DNA of 64,000 nucleotides from Archivesica marissinica. Lineage: Eukaryota > Mollusca > Bivalvia > Venerida > Vesicomyidae. The notes under the pieces were generated by a model. The model did no database searches and was not told the origin of the DNA. It saw only the letters and a list, made by a program, of their open reading frames with translations. A program made the position numbers and the translations under genes. Location: assembly GCA_014843695.1 (NCBI GenBank), contig CM026387.1, forward strand, positions 65,995,416 to 66,059,415, read 5' to 3'. Position 1 is the first letter of the stretch; each line of letters opens with the position of its first letter. Shown here piece after piece: positions 24,901 through 35,803 of the stretch.

Positions 24901-27260
24901 TGGTTTATGGTAGTGGTTTATGATAGTGGTTTATGGTAGTGGTTTAAGATAGTGGTTTATGATAGTGATTTATGATAGCGGTTTATGATAGCGGTTTATG
25001 GTAGTGGTTTATGGTAGTGGTTTAAGATAGTGGTTTATGGTAGTGGTTTAAGATAGTGGTTTATGATAGTGATTTATGGTAGTGGTTTATGATAGTGGTT
25101 TATGGTAGTGGTTTAAGATAGTGGTTTATGATAGTGATTTATGATAGTGGTTTATGATAGTGGTTTATGGTAGTGGTGTAAGATAGTGGTTTATGATAGT
25201 GATTTATGATAGCGGTTTATGATAGTGGTTTAAGGTAGTGGTTTATGGTAGTGGTTTAAGATAGTGGTTTATGGTAGTGGTTTAAGATAGTGGTTTATGA
25301 TAGTGGTTTATGATAGTGATTTATGATAGTGGTTTATGGTAGTGGTTTATGATAGTGGTTTATGGTAGTGGTTTATGATAGTGGTTTATGATAGTGGTTT
25401 ATGATAGTGGTTTATGATAGTGGTTTATGATAGTGGTTTATGGTAGTGGTTTATGATAGTGGTTTATGGTATGGTTTATGATAGTGGTTTATGGTATTGT
25501 TTATGATAGTGGTTTATGGTAGTGGTTTATGGTATGGTTTATGATAGTGGTTTATGGTAGTGGTTTATGGTATATTTTATGATAGTGGTTTATGGTAGTG
25601 GTTTATGGTATGGTTTATGATAGTGGTTTATGGTAGTGGTTTATGGTATGGTTTATGTTATGGTTTATGATAGTGGTTTATGGTAGTTGTTTATGGTATG
25701 GTTTATGGTAGTGGTTTATGATAGTGGTTTATGATAGTGGTTTATGATAGTGGTTTATGGTATGGTTTATGGTAGTGGTTTATGATAGTGGTTTATGATA
25801 GTGATTTATGATAGTGGTTTATGATAGTGATTTATGATAGTGGTTTATGGTAGTGGTTTATGATAGTGGTTTATGGTAGTGGTTTATGATAGTGGTTTAT
25901 GATAGTGATTTATGATAGTGGTTTATGATAGTGGTTTATGGTAGTGGTTTATGATAGTGGTTTATGATAGTGGTTTATGATAGTGATTTATGATAGTGGT
26001 TTATGGTATGGTTTATGGTAGTGGTTTATGATAGTGGTTTATGGTATGGTTTATGATAGTGGTTTATGGTATGGTTTATGATAGTGGTTTATGGTAGTGG
26101 TTTATGGTAGTGGTTTATGGTATGGTTTATGATAGTGGTTTATGGTAGTGGTTTATAGTATGGTTTATGATAGTGGTTTATGGTAGTGGTTTATGGTATG
26201 GTTTATGATAGTGGTTTATGATAGTGGTTTATGGTATGGTTTATGATAGTGGTTTATGGTATGGTTTATGATAGTGGTTTATGGTATGGTTTATGTTATG
26301 GTTTATGATAGTGGTTTATGGTAGTGGTTTATGGTATGGTTTATGATAGTGGTTTATGGTAGTGGTTTATGGTATGGTTTATGGTAGTGGTTTATGATAG
26401 TGGTTTATGGTAGTGGTTTATGATAGTGGTTTATGGTAGTGGTTTATGATAGTGGTTTATGATAGTGGTTTATGGTAGTGGTTTATGATAGTGATTTATG
26501 GTAGTGGTTTAAGATAGTGGTTTATGATAGTGATTTATGATAGTGGTTTATGGTAGTGGTTTATGATAGTGGTTTATGATAGTGATTTATGATAGTGGTT
26601 TATGGTAGTGGTTTATGGTAGTGGTTTATGGTAGTGGTTTATGATAGTGGTTTATGATAGTGGTTTATGATAGTGGTTTATGGTAGTGGTTTAAGATAGT
26701 GGTTTATGGTAGTGGTTTAAGATAGTGGTTTATGATAGTGGTTTATGATAGTGATTTATGGTAGTGGTTTATGATAGTGGTTTATGGTAGTGGTTTAAGA
26801 TAGTGGTTTATGATAGTGATTTATGATAGTGGTTTATGATAGTGGTTTATGATAGTGGTTTATGGTAGTGGTTTAAGATAGTGGTTTATGATAGTGATTT
26901 ATGATAGCGGTTTATGATAGTGGTTTAAGGTAGTGGTTTATGGTAGTGGTTTAAGATAGTGGTTTATGGTAGTGGTTTAAGATAGTGGTTTATGATAGTG
27001 GTTTAAGATAGTGGTTTATGGTAGTGGTTTAAGATAGTGGTTTATGATAGTGATTTATGATAGCAGTTTATGATAGTGGTTTAAGGTAGTGGTTTATGGT
27101 AGTGGTTTATGATAGTGGTTTATGGTATGGTTTATGGTAGTGGTTTATGATAGTGGTTTAAGGTAGTGGTTTATGGTAGTGGTTTATGATAGTGATTATG
27201 ATAGTGGTTTATGGTAGTGGTTTATGATAGTGTTTATAGTAGTGGTTTATGATAGCGGTT
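21927..27260. repeat. 13-bp satellite array, 5.3 kb (copy B)
   Basis: Same unit types as 10962-15361 but about 934 bases longer and with a different internal variant order in its left half. The right part ends with the same variant blocks as copy A. Confidence 0.96.
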
Positions 27261-27544
27261 CATTGTGCTATTGTGTAGTTAGTTTTTCAACTCCCAACTT
27301 GTACATTAAAGTTTATTGGATTATGATTTATATGGGTACATACATAGGGTTGCCTTATACATAGCATTTTGCACTGTATATACAGTGAAACCTGTCTTAG
27401 GCAGCCAGCCAAGGGAATCTCAAAGTGTAAAGTTTTATTATTAAAATGTAATATAGACAATATTAATTATTGATGTATTAAATTGTATAAAGCTATTTTA
27501 GTTGTCATTATAACGGACCCACATAGTCCTATTGCAATTAAGTG

Positions 27545-27797
27545 GAGCCTCCTTGGTGTAGTGGATACAGTGTCCTCTGTGTAGCCTAGAGGTTGCGAGT
27601 CCGAGTCCTGTTAGAACCATAGTGGTGGTGTCCCTAGGGAAGGCACTTAAATCCACATTCTGTTTTCTCCCTCATCGGACCTCGCTCTCCCTCGTCAATC
27701 GTGGTGGTGGATTCCATTAGGAATGAGGTCTTGAAACTGATTAAACTAATGTTGTTAAAACTTGTTTCACAATCGAGCTAAAATAAATTTGTATAAA
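27545..27797 (+). mobile_element. SINE family C (copy B)
   Basis: Counterpart of 15646-15898. Confidence 0.75.
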
Positions 27798-27877
27798 TGA
27801 AATTAATTTAACGTGGTAGCAGTACAAGAAATAGGGACCATTGTTTTGTTTGAGCAACCACCTCCTGCACTATTTTA

Positions 27878-28447
27878 GGAGCTAGCTGTAGTTGAGTATG
27901 CACTTTTATGTGCGCTCAGTTTGACTTTGGATCTTTGTTCCTTGTGGTATGGGGATGAAAAAAAGTTTGGTCACATGCTCTGGATCAGGTGCAGGAAGTC
28001 GCCATCTTGGATTGAAAATGGCCGCCATGCACAACCTATTTCATCCAATATCTCAGCTCCTGGTAGGGATAGGCTCATGAAACTGGTGGCTATATCAACA
28101 TTTTCATGGTCAAGGGATTTCAATATGGCCGCCTTATAATACCTATTTTCTTACATATCTCTGTTTCTATTGCAGATAGAGTCATCAAACTGGTGGCTAT
28201 ACCCATGATTTCATGGGCAAGGAATCCAATAATGGCATTTTCAACAAAGACTGGTGGCCGCCATTGGGATTCCAATATGGCCGCCTTATAATACCTATTT
28301 TCTTCCATGTCTCCGTTTCTATTGCAGATATAGTCATCAAACTGGTGACTATACCTAGGTTTTCATGGGCAAGGATTCCAGTAATGCAATGTAATGGCAA
28401 TTTCAACAATGATTGACGGCTGCCATCTTGGATTCTAATATGGCCAC
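27878..28447 (+). repeat. Left terminal inverted repeat
   Basis: Composed of an outer unique part and three inner modules, each with a TTTCTATTGCAGATA-like or CTCCTGGTAGGGATA core, CATCAAACTGGTG, TTCATGGGCAAGG, and CCGCCATCTTGGATT or CCAATATGGCCGCC. Compared with the right repeat it lacks about 45 bases near 28105-28125, where two modules have merged. Confidence 0.88.
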
Positions 28448-28513
28448 CTTATAGTATATACTGGTACCTATAATATGTTCTTCAATATCTCTTCTAGAGT
28501 AGTAAGAGATGAG

Positions 28514-30645
28514 TTATTTAAGCGGGTTTCTACAGCCTTCACCAGCTCCACACTTGCAGAACTCAAAGCAAGTAATGTGTCTGACCCTGCACGCACAGAC
28601 AGTACCTTCTGTACATTTTATGCAATTGCAAGGCGTAGGAAAGTCACTAGGTAGTACATCGTGTACTATCTCAGGTGAAAGATGACCTTCTTTGTCAAAA
28701 GTGTACCCGTACTCGGTTGGATCAAGCGGAAGTTTTCTAGAAAAGGTGCATGAAGCCAGCGATAGCATTGAAGATATGCACGTTTTATATGGAGGTGAAC
28801 ACTAGCCGATGTACACGGTAGTTTTTCGAGATCTAGTTGAAATGTTTTCTTGTGGTATATTTTGAACCTCGTTTTATCGAATGTTCCTACTGTATTATCG
28901 CTAGAGATACAAGCAACCAGAAATTTCTCGGCAGTATGACTCATTCCATCCATAATTGGAGCCTTTGTGAATGAAATAACATGCTCACATCCCAACGCTT
29001 GCGCAATTTTAAGTGCAGACTTATGTGTTCCTACTTTGCTTGTACTGTCACAGCCACTCAATGCATGGATAGCTGGTAAGCTTTCATCTACACTAGAATC
29101 TATTCCGGACCCGACATCGTGAACAGGGATTGCCCTTGTGGAAATACCCTGTCCACATAAATCCCAGAGCTCTTTCGTGCCAAAATGAATCCATTGCATG
29201 AACTGGTACACCAGACAGATAAAGACATCAGTGTCTGCTGATGCAACAATGACTCTCCGAAACTTATCAACAGTAACAGCATGATTCACATGGAACATGA
29301 TTCTGTCATCAGCTTCCTCATAGTCACATTTCAGCAGACGCTCAAATTCTTCGTTCCCCTGAACAAGTTCCATGCACGCTGTCACGTATGTTAAGTGTGA
29401 TCCTCCAAGGTATACAGGTTTGCAGTTTTTGTATGTTTCAATCATCCATTTTATGAAGAATTGCTGCAGTCTAACTTTGTTTTCTGTTGATGACTAGAAA
29501 CTTTCCATATCGACTGGTAGTGGTTGATCAGTTCGACTAATAATAGTGTCGACTAATAATAGTGTTTATTGCATCATGTTTGCTGCAACGATCACGCTCA
29601 CATTGCTTGATACTATGTTGAAGATATAAGTCGAAGATTATATCAATCCTGTTACAGTCTCTTGACAGGTAGATGCATGTGTTCCACAGTTTCTTCACCA
29701 AGTCACCGAACGTCCTGAGCTTTAACTTCTTTACTGCCACTTTTCGAGCATATGCCATGAAGTCGATCATGATTACAGTGGCTTCATCTTCCTTTGGAAT
29801 ATCAGCAGTGGGTGGAGTTTGCATGTTCTTCTCAATATCTCTTCTAAGTTAGGACTTTTGTGGTTTTCTTAGAAACTCATCTTTAGTTAGGTAGAAAGAG
29901 GTACTTGTGAGCTCATAGCGCAGTAACTTTTCTATGCTGTACATTGGCAACCTCGCAAAGTCAATATTTCGCAAGGCTTAAACTATTTCTTTCTTCACAT
30001 CAATCTTCTTCTTTGGTCCAACTGCTTTTGCCACTTTTCGAATCTTTGGAATTGGATCAAACAACTTCAACTCTTTCTTCTGCAGCCTCGATACTCGAAA
30101 TTCACAATAGCTCTTTTCACCTTCATCTATGCAATGTATCAAGAAAGACGACGTATCCTTGACTAGTTGCTTTCCTGTAACGAGGTTTTTCACTTCGTTG
30201 TTTGTGCTGACCTTGAATGGATTGGTCCTTTCATCCATGTAACTAACAATATGTTCCCCCGTCTATTCAGCTTCGGTTCGTGTTTGTACAAACTCATGGT
30301 GCAAAGTATACTCGTCATCTTCGTTCAAGTTACACATTTCCCGCAACTGCGTTGTAAATTGTGTTTTCTCCTGTGTATTATGTTCCATTGGCACACTGCT
30401 TCTTTTTTGCGAGTAATGCCAATTATTCCACCTTGTCCTGTCGCCGGTTTGTTGTACTCTTTTTCCAGAGCTTGATCCATGTGGACTCCACTGCCACGTC
30501 TCATTGTGTGTTTCACAACGAATCCTCCTTTCTTGAACGAATCATAGATTAAAGGGAAGTTTTCCTCTAATTTGATGCAATCTTCATAGTAGAGAGGCAA
30601 CCAGCGACTATAGTTCGTTCTACCAAAAGCAAAGAACAGCGGCAT
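28514..30645 (-). pseudogene. Broken PIN-like/CXC transposon protein gene
   Basis: Reading the minus strand from 30645, successive pieces match one protein family in order. FAFGRTNYSRWLPLYYED and YNKPATGQGGIIGITRKKEA lie at 30645-30325. The frame then shifts to LHHEFVQTRTEAE and NPFKVSTNNEV. MIDFMAYARKV, TFGDLVKKL and RIDIIFDLYLQHSIK lie at 29824-29537. YEEADDRIMFHV, VASADTDVFICLVYQF, HALSGCDSTSKVGTHKSALK and LPCTSASVHLHIKRAY lie at 29445-28740. The tail PCNCIKC...CACRVRH...CKC...CRNP (28768-28514) is cysteine-rich, like Tesmin/TSO1 CXC tails. The acidic EADD and DTDV motifs resemble PIN/FEN-type nuclease sites; this is inference. Lesions include a frameshift near 30325, stops TAA near 29980 and 29850, a 16-base tandem duplication at 29534-29565 that shifts the frame, a TAG at 29494-29496, and a one-base shift near 28736. 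The N-terminal part is missing. Confidence 0.8.
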
Positions 30646-30721
30646 GTCCCTCAGTACTTGCAGCTATGTAATTTCAAGATTTTGGTCTACTCAGGCGACA
30701 CCTAATCACCACTAAATGGTG

Positions 30722-31335
30722 GCAATATTGGAATCCAAGATGGCGGCCGTCAATCATTGTTGAAACTGCCATTACATTGCATTATTGGATTCCTTGCCCA
30801 TGAAAACCTAGGTATAGTCACCAGTTTGATGACTATATCTGCAATAGAAACGGAGACATGGACGAAAATAGGAATTATAAGGCGGCCATATTGGAATCCA
30901 AGATGGCGGCCACCAATCTTTGTTGAAAATGCCATTACTGGATTCGTTGCCCATGAAAACATGGGTATAGCCATCAGTTTGATGACTCTATCTGCAATAG
31001 AAACAGAGATATGTAAGAAAATAGGTATTATAAGGCGGCCATATTGGAATCCAAGATGGCGGCCATCTGACATTGTTGAAACTGACATTATTGGAACCCT
31101 TGATCATGAAAATGTTGATATAGCCATCAGTTTCATGAGCCTATCCCTACCAGGAGCTGAGATATTGGATGAAATAGGTTGTGCATGGCGGCCATTTTCA
31201 ATCCAAGATGGCGACTTCCTGCACCTGATCCAGAGCATGTGACCAAACTTTTTTTCATTCCCATACCACAAGGAACAAAGATCGAAAGTCAAACTGAGCG
31301 CACATAAAAGTGCATACTCAACTACAGCTAGCTCC
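30722..31335 (-). repeat. Right terminal inverted repeat
   Basis: Reverse complement of 27878-28447 with one extra module join. Three copies of CCAAGATGGCGGCC plus one CCAAGATGGCGAC occur in it, and GGCGGCCATATTGGAATCC occurs repeatedly. Confidence 0.88.
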
Positions 31336-31339
31336 TAGA

Positions 31340-32035
31340 GTAATTGTAGCTAGCCTTCCAGTCTGGCAGAGTTCTTTAGCTAGCCTTCCAGTCTGGCAGA
31401 GTTCTTTAGCTAGCCTTCCAGTCTGGCAGAGTTCTTTAGCTAGCCTTCCAGTCTGGCAGAGTTCTTTAGCTAGCCTTCCAGTCTGGCAGAGTTCTTTAGC
31501 TAGCCTTCCAGTCTGGCAGAATTCTTTAGCTAGCCTTCCAGTCTGGCAGAGTTCTTTAGCTAGCCTTCCAGTCTGGCAGAGTTCTTTAGCTAGCCTTCCA
31601 GTCTGGCAGATTCTTAAGCTAGCCTTCCAGTCTGGCAGAGTTCTTTAGCTAGCCTTCCAGTCTGGCAGATTTCTTTAGCTAGCCTTCCAGAGTTCTTTAG
31701 ATAGCCTTCCAGTCTGGCATAGTTCTTTAGCTAGCCTTCCAGTCTGGTAGAGTTCTTTAGCTAGCCTTCCAGTCTGGAAGAGTTCTTTTGCTAGCCTTCC
31801 AGTCTGGCAGAGTTCTTTAGCAAGCCTTCCAGTCTGGCAGAGTTCTTTTGCTAGCCTTCCAGTCTGGTAGAGTTCTTTAGCTAGCCTTCCAGTCTGGCAG
31901 AGTTCTTTAGCTAGCCTTCCAGTCTGGCAGAGTTCTTTAGCTAGCCTTCCAGAGTTCTTTAGATAGCCTTCCAGTCTTGCAGAGTTCTTTAGATAGCCTT
32001 CCAGTCTTGCAGAGTTCTTTAGCTAGCCTTCCAGA
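31340..32035. repeat. 30-bp minisatellite, about 23 units
   Basis: Unit TAGCCTTCCAGTCTGGCAGA followed by GTTCTTTAGC. A few units lose the middle (CCAGAGTTC). It begins 4 bases after the transposon end. It is a direct repeat without spacers. Confidence 0.95.
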
Positions 32036-32052
32036 ATGAATGGTGTTTTACG
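32036..32052 (-). mobile_element. Start of a Jockey-like LINE 3' tail, cut by the gap
   Basis: GAATGAATGGTGTTTTACG is the same text as the LINE 3' end at 9754. A LINE insertion therefore probably continues into the N gap. Confidence 0.55.
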
Positions 32053-33052
32053 NNNNNNNNNNNNNNNNNNNNNNNNNNNNNNNNNNNNNNNNNNNNNNNN
32101 NNNNNNNNNNNNNNNNNNNNNNNNNNNNNNNNNNNNNNNNNNNNNNNNNNNNNNNNNNNNNNNNNNNNNNNNNNNNNNNNNNNNNNNNNNNNNNNNNNNN
32201 NNNNNNNNNNNNNNNNNNNNNNNNNNNNNNNNNNNNNNNNNNNNNNNNNNNNNNNNNNNNNNNNNNNNNNNNNNNNNNNNNNNNNNNNNNNNNNNNNNNN
32301 NNNNNNNNNNNNNNNNNNNNNNNNNNNNNNNNNNNNNNNNNNNNNNNNNNNNNNNNNNNNNNNNNNNNNNNNNNNNNNNNNNNNNNNNNNNNNNNNNNNN
32401 NNNNNNNNNNNNNNNNNNNNNNNNNNNNNNNNNNNNNNNNNNNNNNNNNNNNNNNNNNNNNNNNNNNNNNNNNNNNNNNNNNNNNNNNNNNNNNNNNNNN
32501 NNNNNNNNNNNNNNNNNNNNNNNNNNNNNNNNNNNNNNNNNNNNNNNNNNNNNNNNNNNNNNNNNNNNNNNNNNNNNNNNNNNNNNNNNNNNNNNNNNNN
32601 NNNNNNNNNNNNNNNNNNNNNNNNNNNNNNNNNNNNNNNNNNNNNNNNNNNNNNNNNNNNNNNNNNNNNNNNNNNNNNNNNNNNNNNNNNNNNNNNNNNN
32701 NNNNNNNNNNNNNNNNNNNNNNNNNNNNNNNNNNNNNNNNNNNNNNNNNNNNNNNNNNNNNNNNNNNNNNNNNNNNNNNNNNNNNNNNNNNNNNNNNNNN
32801 NNNNNNNNNNNNNNNNNNNNNNNNNNNNNNNNNNNNNNNNNNNNNNNNNNNNNNNNNNNNNNNNNNNNNNNNNNNNNNNNNNNNNNNNNNNNNNNNNNNN
32901 NNNNNNNNNNNNNNNNNNNNNNNNNNNNNNNNNNNNNNNNNNNNNNNNNNNNNNNNNNNNNNNNNNNNNNNNNNNNNNNNNNNNNNNNNNNNNNNNNNNN
33001 NNNNNNNNNNNNNNNNNNNNNNNNNNNNNNNNNNNNNNNNNNNNNNNNNNNN
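32053..33052. other. Assembly gap of exactly 1000 N
   Basis: All N. Left flank is a LINE tail; right flank is inside an integrase-type gene. Confidence 1.
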
Positions 33053-34140
33053 TTCTTTTGCAATTCTATCCAGATCTGTTTGCAAAGCACCCATGAAACA
33101 AAATCTTAAACATCCTTTTGTCACTAGGTTTTCAAAATCATACATTCCTGAATCCCTAATATCTTTGAAAAGATTAATCCACCAATGCACACCAAGCTTA
33201 CGGAGTATCCCCCACCACGATTCTATCCTCTGGTTTGCTGTGCTATTTCCATATATGAAACTTTCCATGCCGCCATACGGTCAGATGAAGTGTATATGAA
33301 AAACGGCTGCAGAAAACTCACACTGCTGTTTTCTGTTCCATTATCTGCTCTTAAAATTCGTGGAGCATTTTGAAAGTGTTTTAAACAGTCCAAATAGTAT
33401 TTCGCGACAATAGCGGGATCGTTGTTGCTAGATGCTACTTCAAGCCGCATGATTCTACGACTATAACCGTCAATGCACCCATGAATACAGAATTCAAACG
33501 GTTTTAATTTATCATAACCGTCCACATGCCATACGTAATTAGGCCCTTTGAGCGTATACACCCTTCGCTTTAACCTATGTGATTTTCGTTCATCTGTTGC
33601 AAAGGGGCATATGTGTTTCATTATTCGCATGACTTCGTTTCTTTTTACTGCTAGCCCATGATCCCTCACTAGTCTGTTCCACATTGTCCAATAACCTACA
33701 CACTCCCCACTTATCTTTATCTCCTGTCGAACTATATTTATTACATCGTGTACATGTGAGTATTGATGAGGACGTCTCTGTAGATTTAACTGTTGTAAGA
33801 TACGCTTTAAAAGACGAATGCTTATTCTAATATTATGGCGGCAAAACAAAAAAAGAACAATTTCAGCATACTTCAATCCTTCCATAAAATATATTTTAAT
33901 TAATTCATTTCTGGTGAAACCATTTCTGATACGCGGACTATCCGACGGCACTACACTCTCTACATACAAGAATGTTTGTAGCATCAACACAATGAGCATG
34001 CTAGTTGACATGATTTTAGTTAATTGCGTCCGACCATAAGTTATCCGTTTTGACTGTCGACATTCAAAATGGCCGAGCAAATGAGTAACTCTTATCAAAT
34101 AAGTAATAACAAATAAGTAATAACAAATAAGTAATAACAA
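33053..34140 (-). pseudogene. Integrase-core (DDE) transposon protein, frameshifted and 3'-incomplete
   Basis: The minus-strand frame from 34140 encodes an N-terminal region (RNELIKIYFMEGLKYAEI, LLKRILQQLNLQRR) and then an rve-like integrase core. The core has WHVDGYDKLKPFEF (first acidic residue at frame residue 207), GCIDGYSRRIMRLEVASSNN and RADNGTENSS (second acidic residue at 266). The third acidic residue lies in GNSTANQRIESWWG, which is one frame over, followed by WINLFKDIRDSGMYDFENL and LRFCFMGALQTDLDRIAKE up to the gap. The frame change lies near 33265-33275, around ATGGCGGCATGG. The family is a domesticated-looking integrase common in molluscs, corals and fish; it would catalyse strand transfer. 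The start is uncertain: MSTSMLIVLM at frame residue 44 is as likely as the first ATG. No terminal repeats were found at the right side. Confidence 0.82.
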
Positions 34141-35061
34141 GTAAGGAAAATGTCCCTCCAGGGCTTCCGTAGAAAATGACCCAATATTGGAATATAAATA
34201 TTTTACTTAAAACACTGAGCGAGTTCAGTTGAAATACCCGAGTAAACTCGATTAATTATGGTAAGAAGAAATATCAAGAACACACCAATAGTTTTATCTC
34301 TAATGACGTCATTTGTGAAATTGTGACCACCATCATTTACTCGCGTTCTACCCACCGCATTCGCTGGGATGGTCGAGTAACTAAAATGGCGTCTGCTGAT
34401 GAGTTTATAAGAAGCTTATATCTAGTTTGGCAATTGTCGATACGTTGGTCTTATACATGTATAAAACTTATCGCAGCTTCTTGTAATGCTTGTTGGTTAT
34501 GGAAGGAGAATGTATGCAGTTTATATTCGATATTCCATTTAGCTGGTCGACTTTCATGGTAATACATGGTATTCGGTCGGATACTAAATATTCAGATAGA
34601 TCTACGTTATTTAAGTTTTAATCTTTTTTTATTTTGCATAATTTACAACTAAAGTCAGAAATTTGCTACCACATGCTGTTATTTTAGGGAATGTAAAATT
34701 ATTATATAGAAAATAGAGCTATTATAGTATTAATAGAAATAACAGCAACATGTTAGACAAATCTGCCGTTTGTTTACTCTAGTGACGAACTCTGGTCGTT
34801 TTGGTGAAAGTTATCTAGAGTAGGTCTATTTTTAGACATTTACATCACTAGAGTTTACCATAGTGAGTCAAATGAACTCGCCCTGTTATATAACAAGATC
34901 GTACTATTTTGTACATGTATGCTACACGTAACACTCATCCAATATGGCGCCGGATATTGACACACTCGCTGTATAGTATATTTACATAGTATGTTATTTA
35001 ATTATGGTCGATATGTACAGTCACGAATATATTATAGTAGTTTAAGCTTTATTTATTTTAC
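34141..35061. other. Intergenic, no gene recognised
   Basis: Near 34085-34140 a short AATAAGTAATAACA unit is repeated about four times. ATGGCG-containing phrases occur at 34385 and 34945. No splice-supported coding evidence was found. Confidence 0.45.
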
Positions 35062-35286
35062 AACGATTGCGAAACAAGTTTTAACAACTTATATTACTCA
35101 CTCTCGTTGGCGCGAATGAAAGCGTAAATGTGGTCATTCGTGTGGGAGGGAACCTGAGTACCCAGAGAAAACCCACCTGTCCGATCTGGCGACCACCGTA
35201 CCATCTCACATACTTCCGGTCCGAGGATCGAACCTGGGTTGCATTGGTGAGAAGCGATCGCGCTAACCACTGCGCTAATCGGACAC
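35062..35286 (-). mobile_element. tRNA-derived SINE (family E)
   Basis: On the minus strand: head CCGATTAGCGCAGTGGTTAG, then CAACCCAGGTTCGATCCTCG. The body contains GAAGTATGTGAGATGGTACG and TGACCACATTTACGC; the tail is GCAATCGTTGTAAAATAAAT. Other copies: 42248, 42581, 44667, 46745 and 57795. Confidence 0.88.
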
Positions 35287-35803
35287 AATAATACACGTTG
35301 GAGGTTGATTTGTTTCTAAGAATCACAATTAATATGCTTAACAATAAGAAGCGTGTTGATAGTGGGTCAGATGCAGTACCGTAGCCAGAGGCAATTTTCA
35401 ACTGAGAAGGGTCCAGGGGCATGTCCCCCTAAAATTGCTAGGGTATATTACCAATTTCCTGCGTTTTCTGATTTAATGAGTTTAGACGTATAATTATGTA
35501 GGCCTATTGACCTTTCAGCTCTCTAGCAGTCAACATTTTATACAGCAAAGGGATATTTTTTGCATTTTATTTATTTAATTTATCTTTTTTTGTTTTTGTG
35601 AATTTCAACCGATGCAGCTTCCTCGGTGTGCATCAGTGTGGCTACCGGCCTGAGTTGTTTATTTCCAACAGCTTTTATTTCGTGTCAATATCTAGTACAT
35701 ACCGAGCATATCAGATAATGAGTTTATTTCAAATATAGATTGTAGGCTATATGTACTCGTTCTATTCAACATTCATAACTTCTTAGGCCTCGCTAGGTTC
35801 ACT
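35287..35803. promoter_or_regulatory. 5' flank of the FMO gene
   Basis: Unique AT-rich sequence. CTTCTTAG at 35779-35786, just before the first coding ATG, could be the acceptor of a non-coding first exon. No TATA box is claimed. Confidence 0.35.

Larger units (their letters stand above)
16975..27873. repeat. Large duplicated block, copy B (10899 bp)
   Basis: Direct second copy of 6009-15974. Components keep the same order: 56-bp array, nested SINEs, MITE M1, SINEs C, D and A, MITE M2 with LINE fragment, 35-bp array, 13-bp array, SINE C. Unlike copy A, it continues at its right edge into the DNA transposon at 27878. Confidence 0.93.
27878..31335. mobile_element. DNA transposon with about 0.6-kb terminal inverted repeats
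   Basis: The ends are inverted: GGAGCTAGCTGTAGTTGAG from 27878 and its reverse complement ending at 31335, each flanked by TA (27876-27877 and 31336-31337). The match continues inward as inverted repeats of about 570 bases on the left and 614 on the right. Between them lies a minus-strand protein gene broken by stops and frameshifts (28514-30645). The TA could be a target duplication, as in Tc1/mariner-type elements, or the last bases of the repeat, since TA is its own complement. The protein resembles large uncharacterised invertebrate proteins with a PIN-like nuclease region and a CXC tail, not a DDE transposase. I do not recognise the superfamily. The insertion lies 3 bases beyond the last base shared by blocks A and B. 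Confidence 0.82.

Noticed and set aside
28120..28409. Short plus- and minus-strand frames at 27921-28416 and 30750-31292
   Set aside because: They lie in the transposon inverted repeats and mirror each other; not independent genes.
29944..30552. Plus-strand frames over the transposon gene
   Set aside because: Antisense shadows; only the minus-strand reading matches a protein family.
31340..32035. CRISPR-like regular 30-base repeats
   Set aside because: No spacers between units, eukaryotic context, no cas genes; a plain minisatellite.
34323..34562. 79-codon frame near MASADEFIRSLYLVW
   Set aside because: No family match recognised and no supporting splice context; could be chance.
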